Below are positions 27,683-36,260 of a stretch of DNA of 42,349 nt, piece after piece. Origin of the DNA: an uncultured beta proteobacterium. Its GTDB lineage: Bacteria; Pseudomonadota; Gammaproteobacteria; Burkholderiales; Burkholderiaceae_C. Position 1 is the first letter of the stretch. Each line of letters begins with the position of its first letter. Made by a program: the position numbers and the translations under genes. The notes beneath the pieces are model-generated. The model ran no database searches and was not told where the DNA came from. It saw nothing but the letters and a program-made list of their open reading frames with translations. The DNA lies in NCBI GenBank assembly GCA_903869595.1, contig CAIPZV010000041.1, positions 1 to 42,349 on the forward strand, given 5' to 3'.

Positions 27683-29253
27683 ACCGCAGCCCCAGCCATC
27701 AATAAACCCAGGCGCTCTTCGTTGCAATCGGCAATATCGAGCGCACCGCTCACACGCCCTTGAACCATCACCAAGACCCGGTCCGACAAGGCCAAAATTT
27801 CATCCAGCTCGCTGGACACCAGCAGCACCGCACAACCTGCGTCGCGCATGGCGCGCAACTGCGAATAAATAAACTCAATCGCGCCGATGTCCACGCCCCG
27901 TGTCGGCTGACCCACCAGAAGCACCCGCGGCGCTTGCCCCAGCTCACGCGCCAAGACCAATTTTTGCTGGTTGCCTCCGGAAAACTTGCGACTGCCCAGC
28001 GCCGCTTTGCGCGGCCGCACATCAAAGCGTTCCATCATGTCCGCCGTCGCATTGCGCATGGCGCCTGCGCGCATCCAGCCGGTGCGGCAAAACTGCGGCA
28101 GATGTTCATAGCCCAGCACCGCCGACTCCCAGGCCTCAAAGTCCATCACCAAGGCCCGCGCCTGCCGGTCTTCAGGCACATGCGCTAAGCCGATGTTGCG
28201 CGCGGTAAAAGGGTCCAGCCAGGCGCCGCTCACAAACTGCCGCCCCAGCACCTGCATGCTGCCACCGTCAGGCGCAGCCAGGCCGGACAAGATATCGAGT
28301 AATTCGCTTTGCCCGTTGCCTGAGACACCAGCAATTCCCACAATTTCCCCGGCGCGCAACTGCAGGCCCACATCGGCTAGGCGCTGCACACCGCTGGCAT
28401 CGCGCAGTTGCAAGCCTTGGGCTAGTAACACCGGCGTGGCCTCGCGCTGCGGCGTCGACACCGCAGGCGGTCTGTCCATCTGCACTTTGCGCCCTACCAT
28501 GGCCTGGGCTAGGGCTTCCACACTGGCAAGCGTAATCGGCATATCGTCCACCACGCGCCCGGCGCGCATGACGGTCACCTGGTCGCATAGCGCCAGCACC
28601 TCTTTCAACTTGTGCGTAATCAAAATCACCGTGCTGCCCTGCGCCCGCAACTGGCGCAGCACGGCAAACAATTGCTGGGTCTCCTGCGGCGTTAATACGG
28701 CGGTGGGTTCATCCAAAATCAGGATGCGCGCGCCCCGATACAGGGCTTTTAATATCTCTAATCGCTGGCGGTCACCCACCGCCAAATCAGCCACGGTGGC
28801 ATCCAGCGCTACGCCCAGTCCGGTGGACTGCATCAAGGCCTCCAGGCGCTCGCGCACCGGCGCGCTGGCGCTAGGCAAATGCCAATGCGGCTCGGCGCCC
28901 AGCATCACGTTTTCTAAGGCAGAAAGGGTTTCGACCAGCATGAAATGCTGGTGCACCATGCCGATGCCGCAAGCAATCGCGTCGTCGGCGTTGCGGATCT
29001 GCACCGGATTACCAAAGACCTCGATGCGGCCACTATCGGCCGGATAAAAACCATACAGCACCGACATGAGCGTACTCTTGCCGGCCCCGTTTTCTCCAAT
29101 CAGGCCGTGCAAAGTGCCTTGCGCTACGGTGAAGTTCACATCCACATTGGCTAGCACATCGCCAAAGCGTTTGTGAATACCGGCCATTTGCAAGGCCGGT
29201 AAAGAGGTCAGCCCGGCCACCGGGACCGGGCTTGTGGGGTTTACAACTTGCAA
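27679..29253 (-). CDS. ABC transporter double ATPase, nucleoside importer
   Basis: Two fused ABC domains drive the importer. The first has an intact Walker A 'GENGAGKST' and Walker B 'ILILDEPTAVLT'. The second has 'GVSGNGQSELLD' in place of Walker A, a degenerate P-loop normal for the second half of RbsA/BmpD-type ATPases, and a signature 'KFSGGNQQK'. The frame opens at TTG 29253, overlapping the end of the binding-protein gene. ATG 29187 ('MAGIHKRFG') is the other option; neither has a good ribosome binding site. It overlaps the next permease by four bases. Confidence 0.87.
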   Translation of the reverse strand: MQVVNPTSPVPVAGLTSLPALQMAGIHKRFGDVLANVDVNFTVAQGTLHGLIGENGAGKSTLMSVLYGFYPADSGRIEVFGNPVQIRNADDAIACGIGMVHQHFMLVETLSALENVMLGAEPHWHLPSASAPVRERLEALMQSTGLGVALDATVADLAVGDRQRLEILKALYRGARILILDEPTAVLTPQETQQLFAVLRQLRAQGSTVILITHKLKEVLALCDQVTVMRAGRVVDDMPITLASVEALAQAMVGRKVQMDRPPAVSTPQREATPVLLAQGLQLRDASGVQRLADVGLQLRAGEIVGIAGVSGNGQSELLDILSGLAAPDGGSMQVLGRQFVSGAWLDPFTARNIGLAHVPEDRQARALVMDFEAWESAVLGYEHLPQFCRTGWMRAGAMRNATADMMERFDVRPRKAALGSRKFSGGNQQKLVLARELGQAPRVLLVGQPTRGVDIGAIEFIYSQLRAMRDAGCAVLLVSSELDEILALSDRVLVMVQGRVSGALDIADCNEERLGLLMAGAAV

Positions 29254-30221
29254 GCGTTATCGGCCATGTAGTCGGCCACTTTAATTTTCCCGCTAATGAT
29301 GTCGGCCTTGGCGGCATCGACCTTTTTCTTCATATCTGCGCTCACCAGCTTGGCGTTGTTGTCATCCATGGCGTAGTCCACACCGCCTTCTTTGAGGCCC
29401 AGAATCGACAAGCCCGGCTTATGCGCCATGGCCACGTTGTAGACCGCCACATCCACGCGCTTGAGCATGGATGTGAGCATGGTGCCCGGCTGCAAATGAT
29501 TTTGGTTGCTGTCCACACCAATCGCCAGTTTGCCCGCATCCTTGGCAGCTTGGTAGACACCGATACCGGTGCCGCCTGCTGCGGCAAAAACCACGTCCAC
29601 GCCTTGCGCAAACTGGGCTTTGGTGAGTTCACCGCCGCGTGTGGGGTCATTCCATGCGGCGCCGGTGGTGCCGGTCATATTGCCGGTGACCGTGGCTTTG
29701 GAATTGGCGAACAAGGCGCCCTGGCGGTAGCCGCATTCAAACTTGCGGATCAGCGGAATATCCATGCCGCCGATAAAGCCGACCTTACCGGTCTTGCTAG
29801 CCATAGCGGCCATCACGCCAACCAAAAAGCTGCCTTCCTGCTCTTTGAAAACCACCGACTGCACATTGGGCGCATCGACCACCATATCGACAATCGCAAA
29901 TTGCAGCTTGGGGAATTCTTTGGCTACTTTTTCAATACTCGATGCTTGCGAAAAACCGACGCCAATAATCGGGGTGGCGCCTTTTTCTGCCATGCGGCGC
30001 ACGGCTTGCTCACGCTGAGATTCATTGCTGATTTCAAATTCCAGGTATTTCTTGCCGGTTTCTTTGGCCCACTTTTGCATGCCGTTGTAGGCTGCTTCGT
30101 TGAAAGACTTATCGAACTTTCCGCCCATGTCGTAAATAACAGCCGGCTCAGCCAGCGCGGGGATGGCAGCGGCCATAGACAAAGCCAGTATGCCGGTTTG
30201 GAAAACATGAGCAGTACGCAT
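29241..30221 (-). CDS. BMP-family (PnrA-like) nucleoside-binding protein
   Basis: The periplasmic substrate-binding protein of the importer. Residues 1-24 form a Sec signal peptide ending 'AAIPALAE', with no lipobox cysteine, so it is soluble in the periplasm. BMP-fold motifs follow: 'YDMGGKFDKSFNEAAYNGM' near residue 30-48 and 'VGFIGGMDIPLIRKFECGY' near residue 145-163. The family binds purine or pyrimidine nucleosides. TAGGAA precedes the ATG at 30221. It is the first gene of its operon and its leader carries a terminator-like hairpin. Confidence 0.88.
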   Translation of the reverse strand: MRTAHVFQTGILALSMAAAIPALAEPAVIYDMGGKFDKSFNEAAYNGMQKWAKETGKKYLEFEISNESQREQAVRRMAEKGATPIIGVGFSQASSIEKVAKEFPKLQFAIVDMVVDAPNVQSVVFKEQEGSFLVGVMAAMASKTGKVGFIGGMDIPLIRKFECGYRQGALFANSKATVTGNMTGTTGAAWNDPTRGGELTKAQFAQGVDVVFAAAGGTGIGVYQAAKDAGKLAIGVDSNQNHLQPGTMLTSMLKRVDVAVYNVAMAHKPGLSILGLKEGGVDYAMDDNNAKLVSADMKKKVDAAKADIISGKIKVADYMADNACKL

Positions 30222-30250
30222 AAATGGGGTTCCTAGCGAAAAGGGAATCA

Positions 30251-30278
30251 ATAAAAAGCACGCCGCAAAGCGGCATGC
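30251..30278 (-). terminator. Terminator-like hairpin in the leader of the nucleoside transporter operon
   Basis: On the minus strand GCATGCCGC, loop TTT and GCGGCGTGC form a nine-bp stem with one mismatch, followed at once by TTTTTATT. It lies 30-57 bases before the binding-protein ATG and downstream of the candidate promoter, so it is within the 5' leader and could act as an attenuator. Confidence 0.6.
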
Positions 30279-30332
30279 CAAGCTAGTGTGCCAACGCGGT
30301 CACGTCCCTGCAAAACACGATGGCAACAGTTC

Positions 30333-30361
30333 ATCATACGTGAGGCCACAGGCGGCCGCAA
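30333..30361 (-). promoter_or_regulatory. Candidate sigma-70 promoter of the nucleoside transporter operon
   Basis: On the minus strand TTGCGG (four of six), a 17-base spacer and TATGAT (five of six) form a good promoter. The predicted transcript would start near 30326, leaving a leader of about 105 bases before the binding-protein ATG. Confidence 0.55.
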
Positions 30362-30481
30362 GCACACCGAGCGCCATTGCTGCAGCCGCTTGCCCTACAC
30401 TCCCAGAAGGCTTAGCGCAGCGCGCTTGGGCCTGCGCAGATTGGCGTACAAATTTTGAAAGATTTTTTCCATGGTGCTTAC

Positions 30482-31417
30482 ATGGTTCTGATAGCGGGAT
30501 CGGCCAATCTGGATTTTGTGGTGCGCGCGCAGCGCATTCCAGCGCCGGGCGAAACCGTACTGGGCCACGATCTGCAAACCTTTCCCGGCGGAAAAGGTGC
30601 CAACCAGGCGGTGGCCTGTGCACGGGCCGGTGGCGCACGTACTGGCATGGTGCTGGCGCTGGGCCGTGATGCTTATTCGCAGCCGCTCAAAGCGTCTTTA
30701 CAAAATGCCGGCGTGCTGCTGCATGCGCAGGAATTTGACGATGTCTCCAGCGGAACCGCCTTTATTTGTGTGTCCGACGATGCGGAAAACGCGATCACCG
30801 TCGCGCCCGGCGCCAATGCCCGCTTATTAGCTGCGCATTTGCCGCCCCTGGCTGGCTACCGATTTTTGCTGATGCAACTGGAAATTCCGCTCAGTACCGT
30901 TATTGAATCAGCCCAACTAGCGCGCGCGGCGGGTTTGCAAGTGGCGCTGAACGCTGCACCAGCGCAGGTGCTAGCGCCCGAGTTGTTAGCCCTGGTGGAC
31001 TTGCTCATCGTCAACGAAGGCGAGTTGCGCGCAATCAGTAAAAACCAAGGCAGCATTCTGGAGGCTATGGCTACCTTGCCCTGCCCGACCGTCGTGGTCA
31101 CTTTGGGCGCACGCGGCGCGGTGGCGCGCCAGGGCGGAGAGCTGCATTACCAAACTGGCTTTGCCGTACAAGCCGTGGACACCACCGGTGCGGGCGATAC
31201 TTTTTGTGGCGTGCTGATCGCGCAGTTAGCCCATGGGCAAACCATGGCGCAGGCGCTGCAATTTGCAAGTGCTGCGGCTGCGCTGTGTTGTACCCAACCG
31301 GGGGCGCAATCCAGCGTTCCGGCGGCCAGTGAAGTTCGCTCCTTTTTGGCGGAACGCAGCGCGTCTGCGCCCTCAGCGCAGCAGGCATTGGAGCGCTATT
31401 GCCAGGGTCTTGCTTGA
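30482..31417 (+). CDS. rbsK: Ribokinase-family (PfkB) sugar kinase
   Basis: Ribokinase phosphorylates the ribose released by nucleoside hydrolysis. The 311-residue protein opens 'MVLIAGSANLDFVVRAQRIP', then the substrate motif 'FPGGKGANQAVACARAGG' near residues 36-53, and 'DTTGAGDTFCG' near residue 235-245 with the catalytic aspartate. The start ATG 30482 has no clear ribosome binding site; TTG 30455 in the same frame is unlikely. A seven-codon frame at 30471-30491 overlaps the start in another register. It leads a three-gene unit with the hydrolase and oxygenase. Specificity for ribose is inferred from the context; other PfkB sugars are possible. Confidence 0.87.
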   Translation: MVLIAGSANLDFVVRAQRIPAPGETVLGHDLQTFPGGKGANQAVACARAGGARTGMVLALGRDAYSQPLKASLQNAGVLLHAQEFDDVSSGTAFICVSDDAENAITVAPGANARLLAAHLPPLAGYRFLLMQLEIPLSTVIESAQLARAAGLQVALNAAPAQVLAPELLALVDLLIVNEGELRAISKNQGSILEAMATLPCPTVVVTLGARGAVARQGGELHYQTGFAVQAVDTTGAGDTFCGVLIAQLAHGQTMAQALQFASAAAALCCTQPGAQSSVPAASEVRSFLAERSASAPSAQQALERYCQGLA

Positions 31418-31427
31418 GGCAAAAACT

Positions 31428-32420
31428 ATGTCCAAACTCAATTCCCGCTACCAAGTTATTTACGATACCGACCCCGGCGTAGATGACGCCATGGCTTTGT
31501 ATTACGCGCTGGCGCACCCAGATATCGATGTGGTCGGCGTCACCACCACCTTTGGCACTGTATCGGTCAAGCAGGCCGCAGATAACGCCCTTTACCTATT
31601 GGCCATTGCAGGGCGCGGCCACATCCCGGTAACCCAAGGCGTAGCCGCACCTTTAGGCAAACCCGGCGAAAACCCGCCCGCCCATATCCACGGCGCAGAC
31701 GGCTTGGGCAATTTGGCACAGCGCCAGGCGCATGCGCTGCGCTTAGACCCGCGCAGTTCGGCCCAATTCATCGTGGACATGGCACGCCAGCAGCCGGGCG
31801 AAATCACGGTGGTGGCCGTGGGGCCGCTGGGCAATCTGGCGCTGGCGCTGGAAATAGAGCCGCAATTGCCGCAGCTTTTACGCGCCGTGGTCATCATGGG
31901 TGGCACGGTGCTAGAGCCTGGCAACGTATCGCCCGTAGCCGAGGCCAATATCTGGAACGACCCGCATGCCGCAGACCGCGTGTTTTGCGCCGGATTTGCG
32001 CTCACCATGGTGGGGCTAGATGTGACACACCAAGTGATTTTGCCCGTCACCCTGTTCAAACAACTGGCCGCGCACCACCGCCATATCGCCACCGATACGC
32101 TGCACCATGCCGTGAGTTTTTACGCCAATTTTTATAGCGATCTGTATCCGCATGTGGCCGCCATCCATGGCTGCTTCGGGCACGATGTGCTGGCTTTTGT
32201 GGCGCTGACCGACCCACATCTTTTTGTCACTGAGATCGGCGCACTGCGCGTGGCCGTCGATGGTCTGGCCCAAGGGCAAACCATGCTCAAGCGCAAATCC
32301 ATCCCCTATCCGCAAGGCGGCTGGGAAGTTGGGCCCGCCACCGTCTGCATGCAAGTGCAAGCCGCTGCCTGCCGCCAAAAAATTGAAGAAGTTTTAACGC
32401 GTGATTGGTTGACAACATGA
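31428..32420 (+). CDS. Inosine-uridine-preferring nucleoside hydrolase family protein
   Basis: These calcium-dependent enzymes split ribonucleosides into base and ribose. The signature 'YDTDPGVDDAMALYYAL' at residues 10-26 supplies the aspartates that hold calcium and activate water. The later 'NIWNDPHAADRVF' segment supplies the asparagine and aspartate contacts. GAGG lies eight bases before ATG 31428, fixing the start; a longer frame upstream lies inside rbsK. The 330-residue length is usual. The histidine used by CU-type members cannot be fixed by eye, so purine or pyrimidine preference is open. Confidence 0.92.
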   Translation: MSKLNSRYQVIYDTDPGVDDAMALYYALAHPDIDVVGVTTTFGTVSVKQAADNALYLLAIAGRGHIPVTQGVAAPLGKPGENPPAHIHGADGLGNLAQRQAHALRLDPRSSAQFIVDMARQQPGEITVVAVGPLGNLALALEIEPQLPQLLRAVVIMGGTVLEPGNVSPVAEANIWNDPHAADRVFCAGFALTMVGLDVTHQVILPVTLFKQLAAHHRHIATDTLHHAVSFYANFYSDLYPHVAAIHGCFGHDVLAFVALTDPHLFVTEIGALRVAVDGLAQGQTMLKRKSIPYPQGGWEVGPATVCMQVQAAACRQKIEEVLTRDWLTT

Positions 32421-33268
32421 GTACCGCACTCCCCATCATCGACTTCACCGCCGCGGATGCGCCCCAAGCCTTTACCGCCAGCTTGCACGAAACCGGTTTT
32501 GCGGTACTCAAAAACCACCCGCTGGCGCAAACCCTGATTGAAGGGATTTACCGCGAGTGGGCCAGCTTTTTCCAAACCGAGGCCAAGCACACCTATGCGC
32601 GCGATGCGGATACCCACGACGGCTATTTCTCGCCGGCCGTATCCGAAACCGCCAAAGGCTACCACCGGCGCGACCTCAAAGAGTTTTTCCACATCTACCC
32701 CTGGGGCCGCTACCCGGCGCAGGTGTCTACAGCGGCGCTGGACTATTACGCCCAGGCCAGCGACCTGGCCCAAACCCTGTTACGGTGGGTGGGCGAGCAT
32801 TCCCCCGACCAAGTGCGCGCTTTGTATTCCATGCCGCTGCCGGACATGATGGACGGCAGCGACCACACCTTGCTGCGCGTCTTGCATTACCCGCCGCTGC
32901 TGGGCGCCGAAGAACCGGATGCGGTACGCGCCGCCGCGCACACCGACATCAACCTGCTCACCCTGCTGCCCGCCGCTACCGAACCGGGCCTGCAAATCCG
33001 CCGCCAGGACGGCAGTTGGCAAGATGTGCCCTGCGATTTCGGCCTTTTGATCGTCAACATCGGCGACATGCTGGCAGAGGCCTCAGGCCATTACTTTCCC
33101 TCGACCGTGCACCAAGTGCTCAACCCCACCGGCGCAGACCGGGCCAAGCGGCGCATTTCCCTGCCCCTGTTTTTGCACCCGCACCGCGAAGTGCTGCTGT
33201 CCGAGCGCTACACCGTAGGCAGCTATTTCGACGAGCGCATGCGCGAGCTGCGGGCTTTAGACAAATAG
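32417..33268 (+). CDS. Isopenicillin-N-synthase-like Fe(II)/2-oxoglutarate oxygenase
   Basis: A non-heme iron oxygenase with the double-stranded beta-helix fold. The iron ligands are H175 and D177 ('AAHTDINLLTLLP') and H232 ('STVHQVLNP'). R246-x-S248 ('RRISLPLF') is the usual 2-oxoglutarate clamp, which favours a dioxygenase over a true isopenicillin N synthase. At 283 residues it is slightly short. Its ATG overlaps the nucleoside hydrolase stop (ATGA), so it is translationally coupled to nucleoside breakdown. Fungal thymine-7-hydroxylase belongs to this superfamily, so base or nucleoside hydroxylation is plausible, but unproven. Confidence 0.85.
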   Translation: MSTALPIIDFTAADAPQAFTASLHETGFAVLKNHPLAQTLIEGIYREWASFFQTEAKHTYARDADTHDGYFSPAVSETAKGYHRRDLKEFFHIYPWGRYPAQVSTAALDYYAQASDLAQTLLRWVGEHSPDQVRALYSMPLPDMMDGSDHTLLRVLHYPPLLGAEEPDAVRAAAHTDINLLTLLPAATEPGLQIRRQDGSWQDVPCDFGLLIVNIGDMLAEASGHYFPSTVHQVLNPTGADRAKRRISLPLFLHPHREVLLSERYTVGSYFDERMRELRALDK

Positions 33269-33281
33269 GCCGACAAAGTGG

Positions 33282-33371
33282 CGTCCATTGCGAGCGCAGC
33301 GAAGCAATCCATTTTTGCTTGCTAATCTTGCGTCTATGGATCGCCGCGTCGCTCCGCTTCTCGCGATGACG
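33282..33371. repeat. Dispersed palindromic repeat (copy 4)
   Basis: The left part 'cgtccattgcgagcgcagcg' followed by 'aagcaatccat' and the right part 'tggatcgccgcgtcgctccg' followed by 'cttctcgcgatgacgg' are complementary arms of the same family as 22635-22735. It begins 14 bases after the oxygenase stop. Confidence 0.8.
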
Positions 33372-33580
33372 GACTTCTACAGACCTTGTAAAGCGATATC
33401 TACATGCCATTTCGCATATAAAGTAATAGAAAAAATGTAGTTTTCAGAATAAGAAAAACTCCTTACAGTCGCGCAAGTTTTGCTAACGCCCAAGCGCGCG
33501 CGGCTGAATCGGGCGGGCTTCTTTAGGCCGGTGCACAAAAGCACAGCACGCCGGTTTTGCCCCGCACGCCAAAACAAACC
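33372..33580 (+). promoter_or_regulatory. AT-rich upstream region of cysI, possible CysB-activated promoter
   Basis: Bases 33380-33460 are conspicuously rich in A and T (for example 'catataaagtaatagaaaa') in otherwise GC-rich DNA, which suits a CysB-activated promoter with a poor -35 box. No confident -35/-10 pair was found. The rest is unremarkable. A long minus-strand frame crossing the region lacks homology. Confidence 0.35.
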
Positions 33581-35368
33581 ATGTACCAATACACCGATTT
33601 CGACCGCCAATTTGTCCACGCCCGCGCTGCGCAATACCGCGACCAATTGCAGCGTCACCTGTCTGGCAGCCTGCCCGACGACGCTTTTCGCCCGCTGCGC
33701 TTGCAAAACGGCTGGTATGTGCAGCGCTACGCGCCTATGCTGCGCGTGGCGGTGCCTTATGGCGAACTCAACAGCGCGCAACTGCGCGTGCTGGCCCGCG
33801 TGGCGGGCGAGTTTGATTCCCCAGAGGCAGCCACCCTGGCGCACGCCCAAAGTACGCAGGACCAGATTGGCAACGGCATCGCCCCGCGCTTGGTCACCAA
33901 CTGCGGCCACTTCACCACCCGCCAAAACATGCAGTTCAACTGGATTCCGCTGGCCAAAAGCGCTGACGTCATGGAGTTGCTGGCCAGTGTGAATTTGCAC
34001 GGCATCCAGACCAGCGGCAATTGCATTCGCAATATCACTAGCGACGAGCGCGCTGGTATCGCCGTGGACGAAGCCGTTGACCCGCGCCCCTACGCCGAAG
34101 TGCTGCGCCAATGGAGCACGCTGCACCCTGAGTTTGCCTACCTGCCGCGCAAATTCAAGATTGCGATTACCGGCTCGGTGGAAGACCGCGCGGCCATCGC
34201 TTGGCATGATGTGGGTTTGCGCGTGCTGCGCAATGCAACGGGCGAAGTCGGCTTTCAAGTATTGGTCGGCGGAGGCATGGGCCGCACGCCGGTGATTGCC
34301 AGCGAAATCCGCGCGTTTTTGCCCTGGAACCAAATCCTCAATTACCTCGAAGCCATTGTGCGCGTGTATAACGCCTGGGGCCGCCGAGATAATTTGTACA
34401 AAGCGCGTATCAAGATATTGGTTAAAGCCGAGGGTCAGCGCTATTTTGATGAAGTCGAAGCCGAGTACCAGCGCATCCTGTCCGCAGGCGCGCAGCACAC
34501 CATTCCGCAAGCCGAACTCGACCGCGTGAGCGCCTGTTTTGTAGCACCCGCCCTGGACACGGTGTCGCAAGCGCAGCAAAGCGCTGCCGAACGCGCTTTG
34601 AGCGCATTCGCGCTGGAAAAGCCCGAGTTCTCGCGCTGGCTGGCGCAAAACGTGGCTGCGCATAAAAACCCAGGCTTGCGCGCTGTTACCTTGTCCTTTA
34701 AACGCCCAGGACAAGCGCCTGGCGATGCCACAGCACAGCAACTGTCCACCGCTGCCGATATTGCAGAGCAATTCTCCGCCGGTGAAGTACGCGTCAACCA
34801 CGACCAAAACTTGGTGCTGCCTTGGGTGCGCGTGGACCAGCTTATCGATTTGTGGCAAGCGGCTAAAGAGGCCGGATTGGCCCGCCCCAATATCCATTTG
34901 CTCAGCGACATGATTGCCTGCCCAGGTGGCGACTACTGCGCGCTGGCCAATGCCCGCTCGTTACCCGTGGCGGCGGCGATTACCGAGCGCTTTCAAGACC
35001 TGGACGAATTGTTTGACTTGGGCGAAATCGACCTGCATATCAGCGGCTGCATCAACTCCTGCGGCCACCACCACAGCGGCCATATCGGCATTTTGGGCGT
35101 GGACAAAGACGGCCAAGAGTGGTACCAGGTGACGCTGGGCGGCTCGGACGGCTCTGAACTGAGCGGCGCGGCGCGCGCGGGCAAAGTAGTCGGCCCCTCG
35201 TTTGCGGCAGCTGAGGTGGTGGATGTGATTGAGGCGGTGCTGGAGGTGTACAAAGACCAGCGCGACGCGGGCGAAAACTTTATCGACACCCTACAGCGCG
35301 TTGGCATAGACCCTTTCAAGGCAGCGGCCAACAGTGCCCGCTACGCCACCGCCAAACTGGCTGCTTGA
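33581..35368 (+). CDS. cysI: Sulfite (or nitrite) reductase, siroheme and 4Fe-4S hemoprotein
   Basis: This enzyme reduces sulfite to sulfide in six electrons. The 595-residue chain contains two ferredoxin-like halves. The first carries 'NCGHFTTRQNMQFNWIP', and the cluster and siroheme cysteines are C447 and C453 ('CPGGDYC') and C490 and C494 ('SGCINSCGHHHSGH'). The following DUF934 gene and distant CysB support sulfite rather than nitrite. The ATG at 33581 ('MYQYTDFDRQF') is preferred to one eight codons upstream. No cysJ flavoprotein follows; instead a ferredoxin and its reductase do. Confidence 0.9.
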   Translation: MYQYTDFDRQFVHARAAQYRDQLQRHLSGSLPDDAFRPLRLQNGWYVQRYAPMLRVAVPYGELNSAQLRVLARVAGEFDSPEAATLAHAQSTQDQIGNGIAPRLVTNCGHFTTRQNMQFNWIPLAKSADVMELLASVNLHGIQTSGNCIRNITSDERAGIAVDEAVDPRPYAEVLRQWSTLHPEFAYLPRKFKIAITGSVEDRAAIAWHDVGLRVLRNATGEVGFQVLVGGGMGRTPVIASEIRAFLPWNQILNYLEAIVRVYNAWGRRDNLYKARIKILVKAEGQRYFDEVEAEYQRILSAGAQHTIPQAELDRVSACFVAPALDTVSQAQQSAAERALSAFALEKPEFSRWLAQNVAAHKNPGLRAVTLSFKRPGQAPGDATAQQLSTAADIAEQFSAGEVRVNHDQNLVLPWVRVDQLIDLWQAAKEAGLARPNIHLLSDMIACPGGDYCALANARSLPVAAAITERFQDLDELFDLGEIDLHISGCINSCGHHHSGHIGILGVDKDGQEWYQVTLGGSDGSELSGAARAGKVVGPSFAAAEVVDVIEAVLEVYKDQRDAGENFIDTLQRVGIDPFKAAANSARYATAKLAA

Positions 35369-35390
35369 GCAGCCTTAATTCATTGTCATC

Positions 35391-35795
35391 ATGTCCCTCC
35401 CTACTGAAAAAACCGTTTTGCGCATCCTGAGCGCCGAGTCTGTTGCCGCAGCCGAGCCGGCGGACGCCAGCCATCTGCGCCTGGCCAATGACGCCGAGGT
35501 GCACACCCTGGCCTTGGAAGGTATTGCCTGCATTGCGCTCGATTTCCCCAAGTTCACCGATGGCCGGGCCTTCAGCCAGGCGCATGTCCTGCGCCGCCGC
35601 GGCTTTGCGGGCGACATCCGCGCCACGGGCGATGTGCTGATCGACCAATTGCTGCAATTGCAGCGCAGCGGCTTTAGCAGCGCGGTGCTGCGCGAAGGCC
35701 AGGATGCTGCCCACGGCGAACGTCTGCTGGCGCACTACAGCGGCTTTTACCAGGGTGATGTGCAAAACGTTCCACACTTCGCCCGCGCGGCCTGA
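35391..35795 (+). CDS. DUF934 protein, sulfite-reduction-associated
   Basis: The 134-residue protein matches DUF934, a small family almost always encoded directly after cysI in beta- and gammaproteobacteria and annotated as probably involved in sulfite reduction. Visible motifs are 'IALDFPKFTDGRAFSQAHVL' around residues 48-67 and 'RRRGFAGDIRATGDVLIDQL' around 68-87. It begins 22 bases after cysI. Its biochemical role is not known to me; a structural or electron-transfer partner of CysI is the usual guess. Confidence 0.85.
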   Translation: MSLPTEKTVLRILSAESVAAAEPADASHLRLANDAEVHTLALEGIACIALDFPKFTDGRAFSQAHVLRRRGFAGDIRATGDVLIDQLLQLQRSGFSSAVLREGQDAAHGERLLAHYSGFYQGDVQNVPHFARAA

Positions 35796-35889
35796 TAGCC
35801 CTGTGCCAGGCTTGGCCGCCGATTGCCAATAAAATCGCGGTTTGGCCTGGGTTTGCAGGCCTGTTCCCCCAACAGCTATATCTCTTTCC

Positions 35890-36219
35890 ATGACCCATAC
35901 CGTTACCGAAGCCTGTATCAAGTGCAAATACACCGACTGCGTCGATGTCTGTCCAGTCGATTGCTTCCGGGAAGGCCCCAATTTCCTGACGATTGACCCC
36001 GATGAGTGCATCGACTGCGCCGTATGCATCCCCGAGTGCCCGGTCAACGCGATTTACGCCGAGGAAGATGTGCCGCACGACCAGCGCCACATGACGGCCC
36101 TGAACGCCGAGTTGGCCAAGTTGCCCACCTGGAAAAGCATCACCAAACGCAGGGCGCCGCTGCCCGATGCGGACGAGTGGAAAGACAAGACCGACAAGCT
36201 CTCCGAGCTGATTCGCTAA
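35890..36219 (+). CDS. fdxA: Ferredoxin FdxA (7Fe, 3Fe-4S and 4Fe-4S)
   Basis: A soluble low-potential electron carrier of 109 residues. Cysteines at 9, 12, 17, 21, 25, 40, 43, 46 and 50 give the seven-iron pattern: the first motif is '[17 protein letters not shown]' and the second '[12 protein letters not shown]'. The C-terminal extension ('[18 protein letters not shown]') is normal for FdxA. It is followed by a ferredoxin-NADP reductase and preceded by cysI-DUF934, so it may feed electrons to sulfite reductase. The ATG at 35890 lacks a clear ribosome binding site. Confidence 0.92.
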   Translation: MTHTVTEACIKCKYTDCVDVCPVDCFREGPNFLTIDPDECIDCAVCIPECPVNAIYAEEDVPHDQRHMTALNAELAKLPTWKSITKRRAPLPDADEWKDKTDKLSELIR

Positions 36220-36260
36220 GGCCAGGCCGGTCGCCGCGCCCTCCCCCAGACGCCCGCCAC

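Noticed and set aside
33377..34897. A 506-codon open frame on the minus strand opposite cysI
   Set aside because: It mirrors the conserved cysI coding sequence, shows no domain I recognise, and long antisense frames are expected in high-GC DNA.
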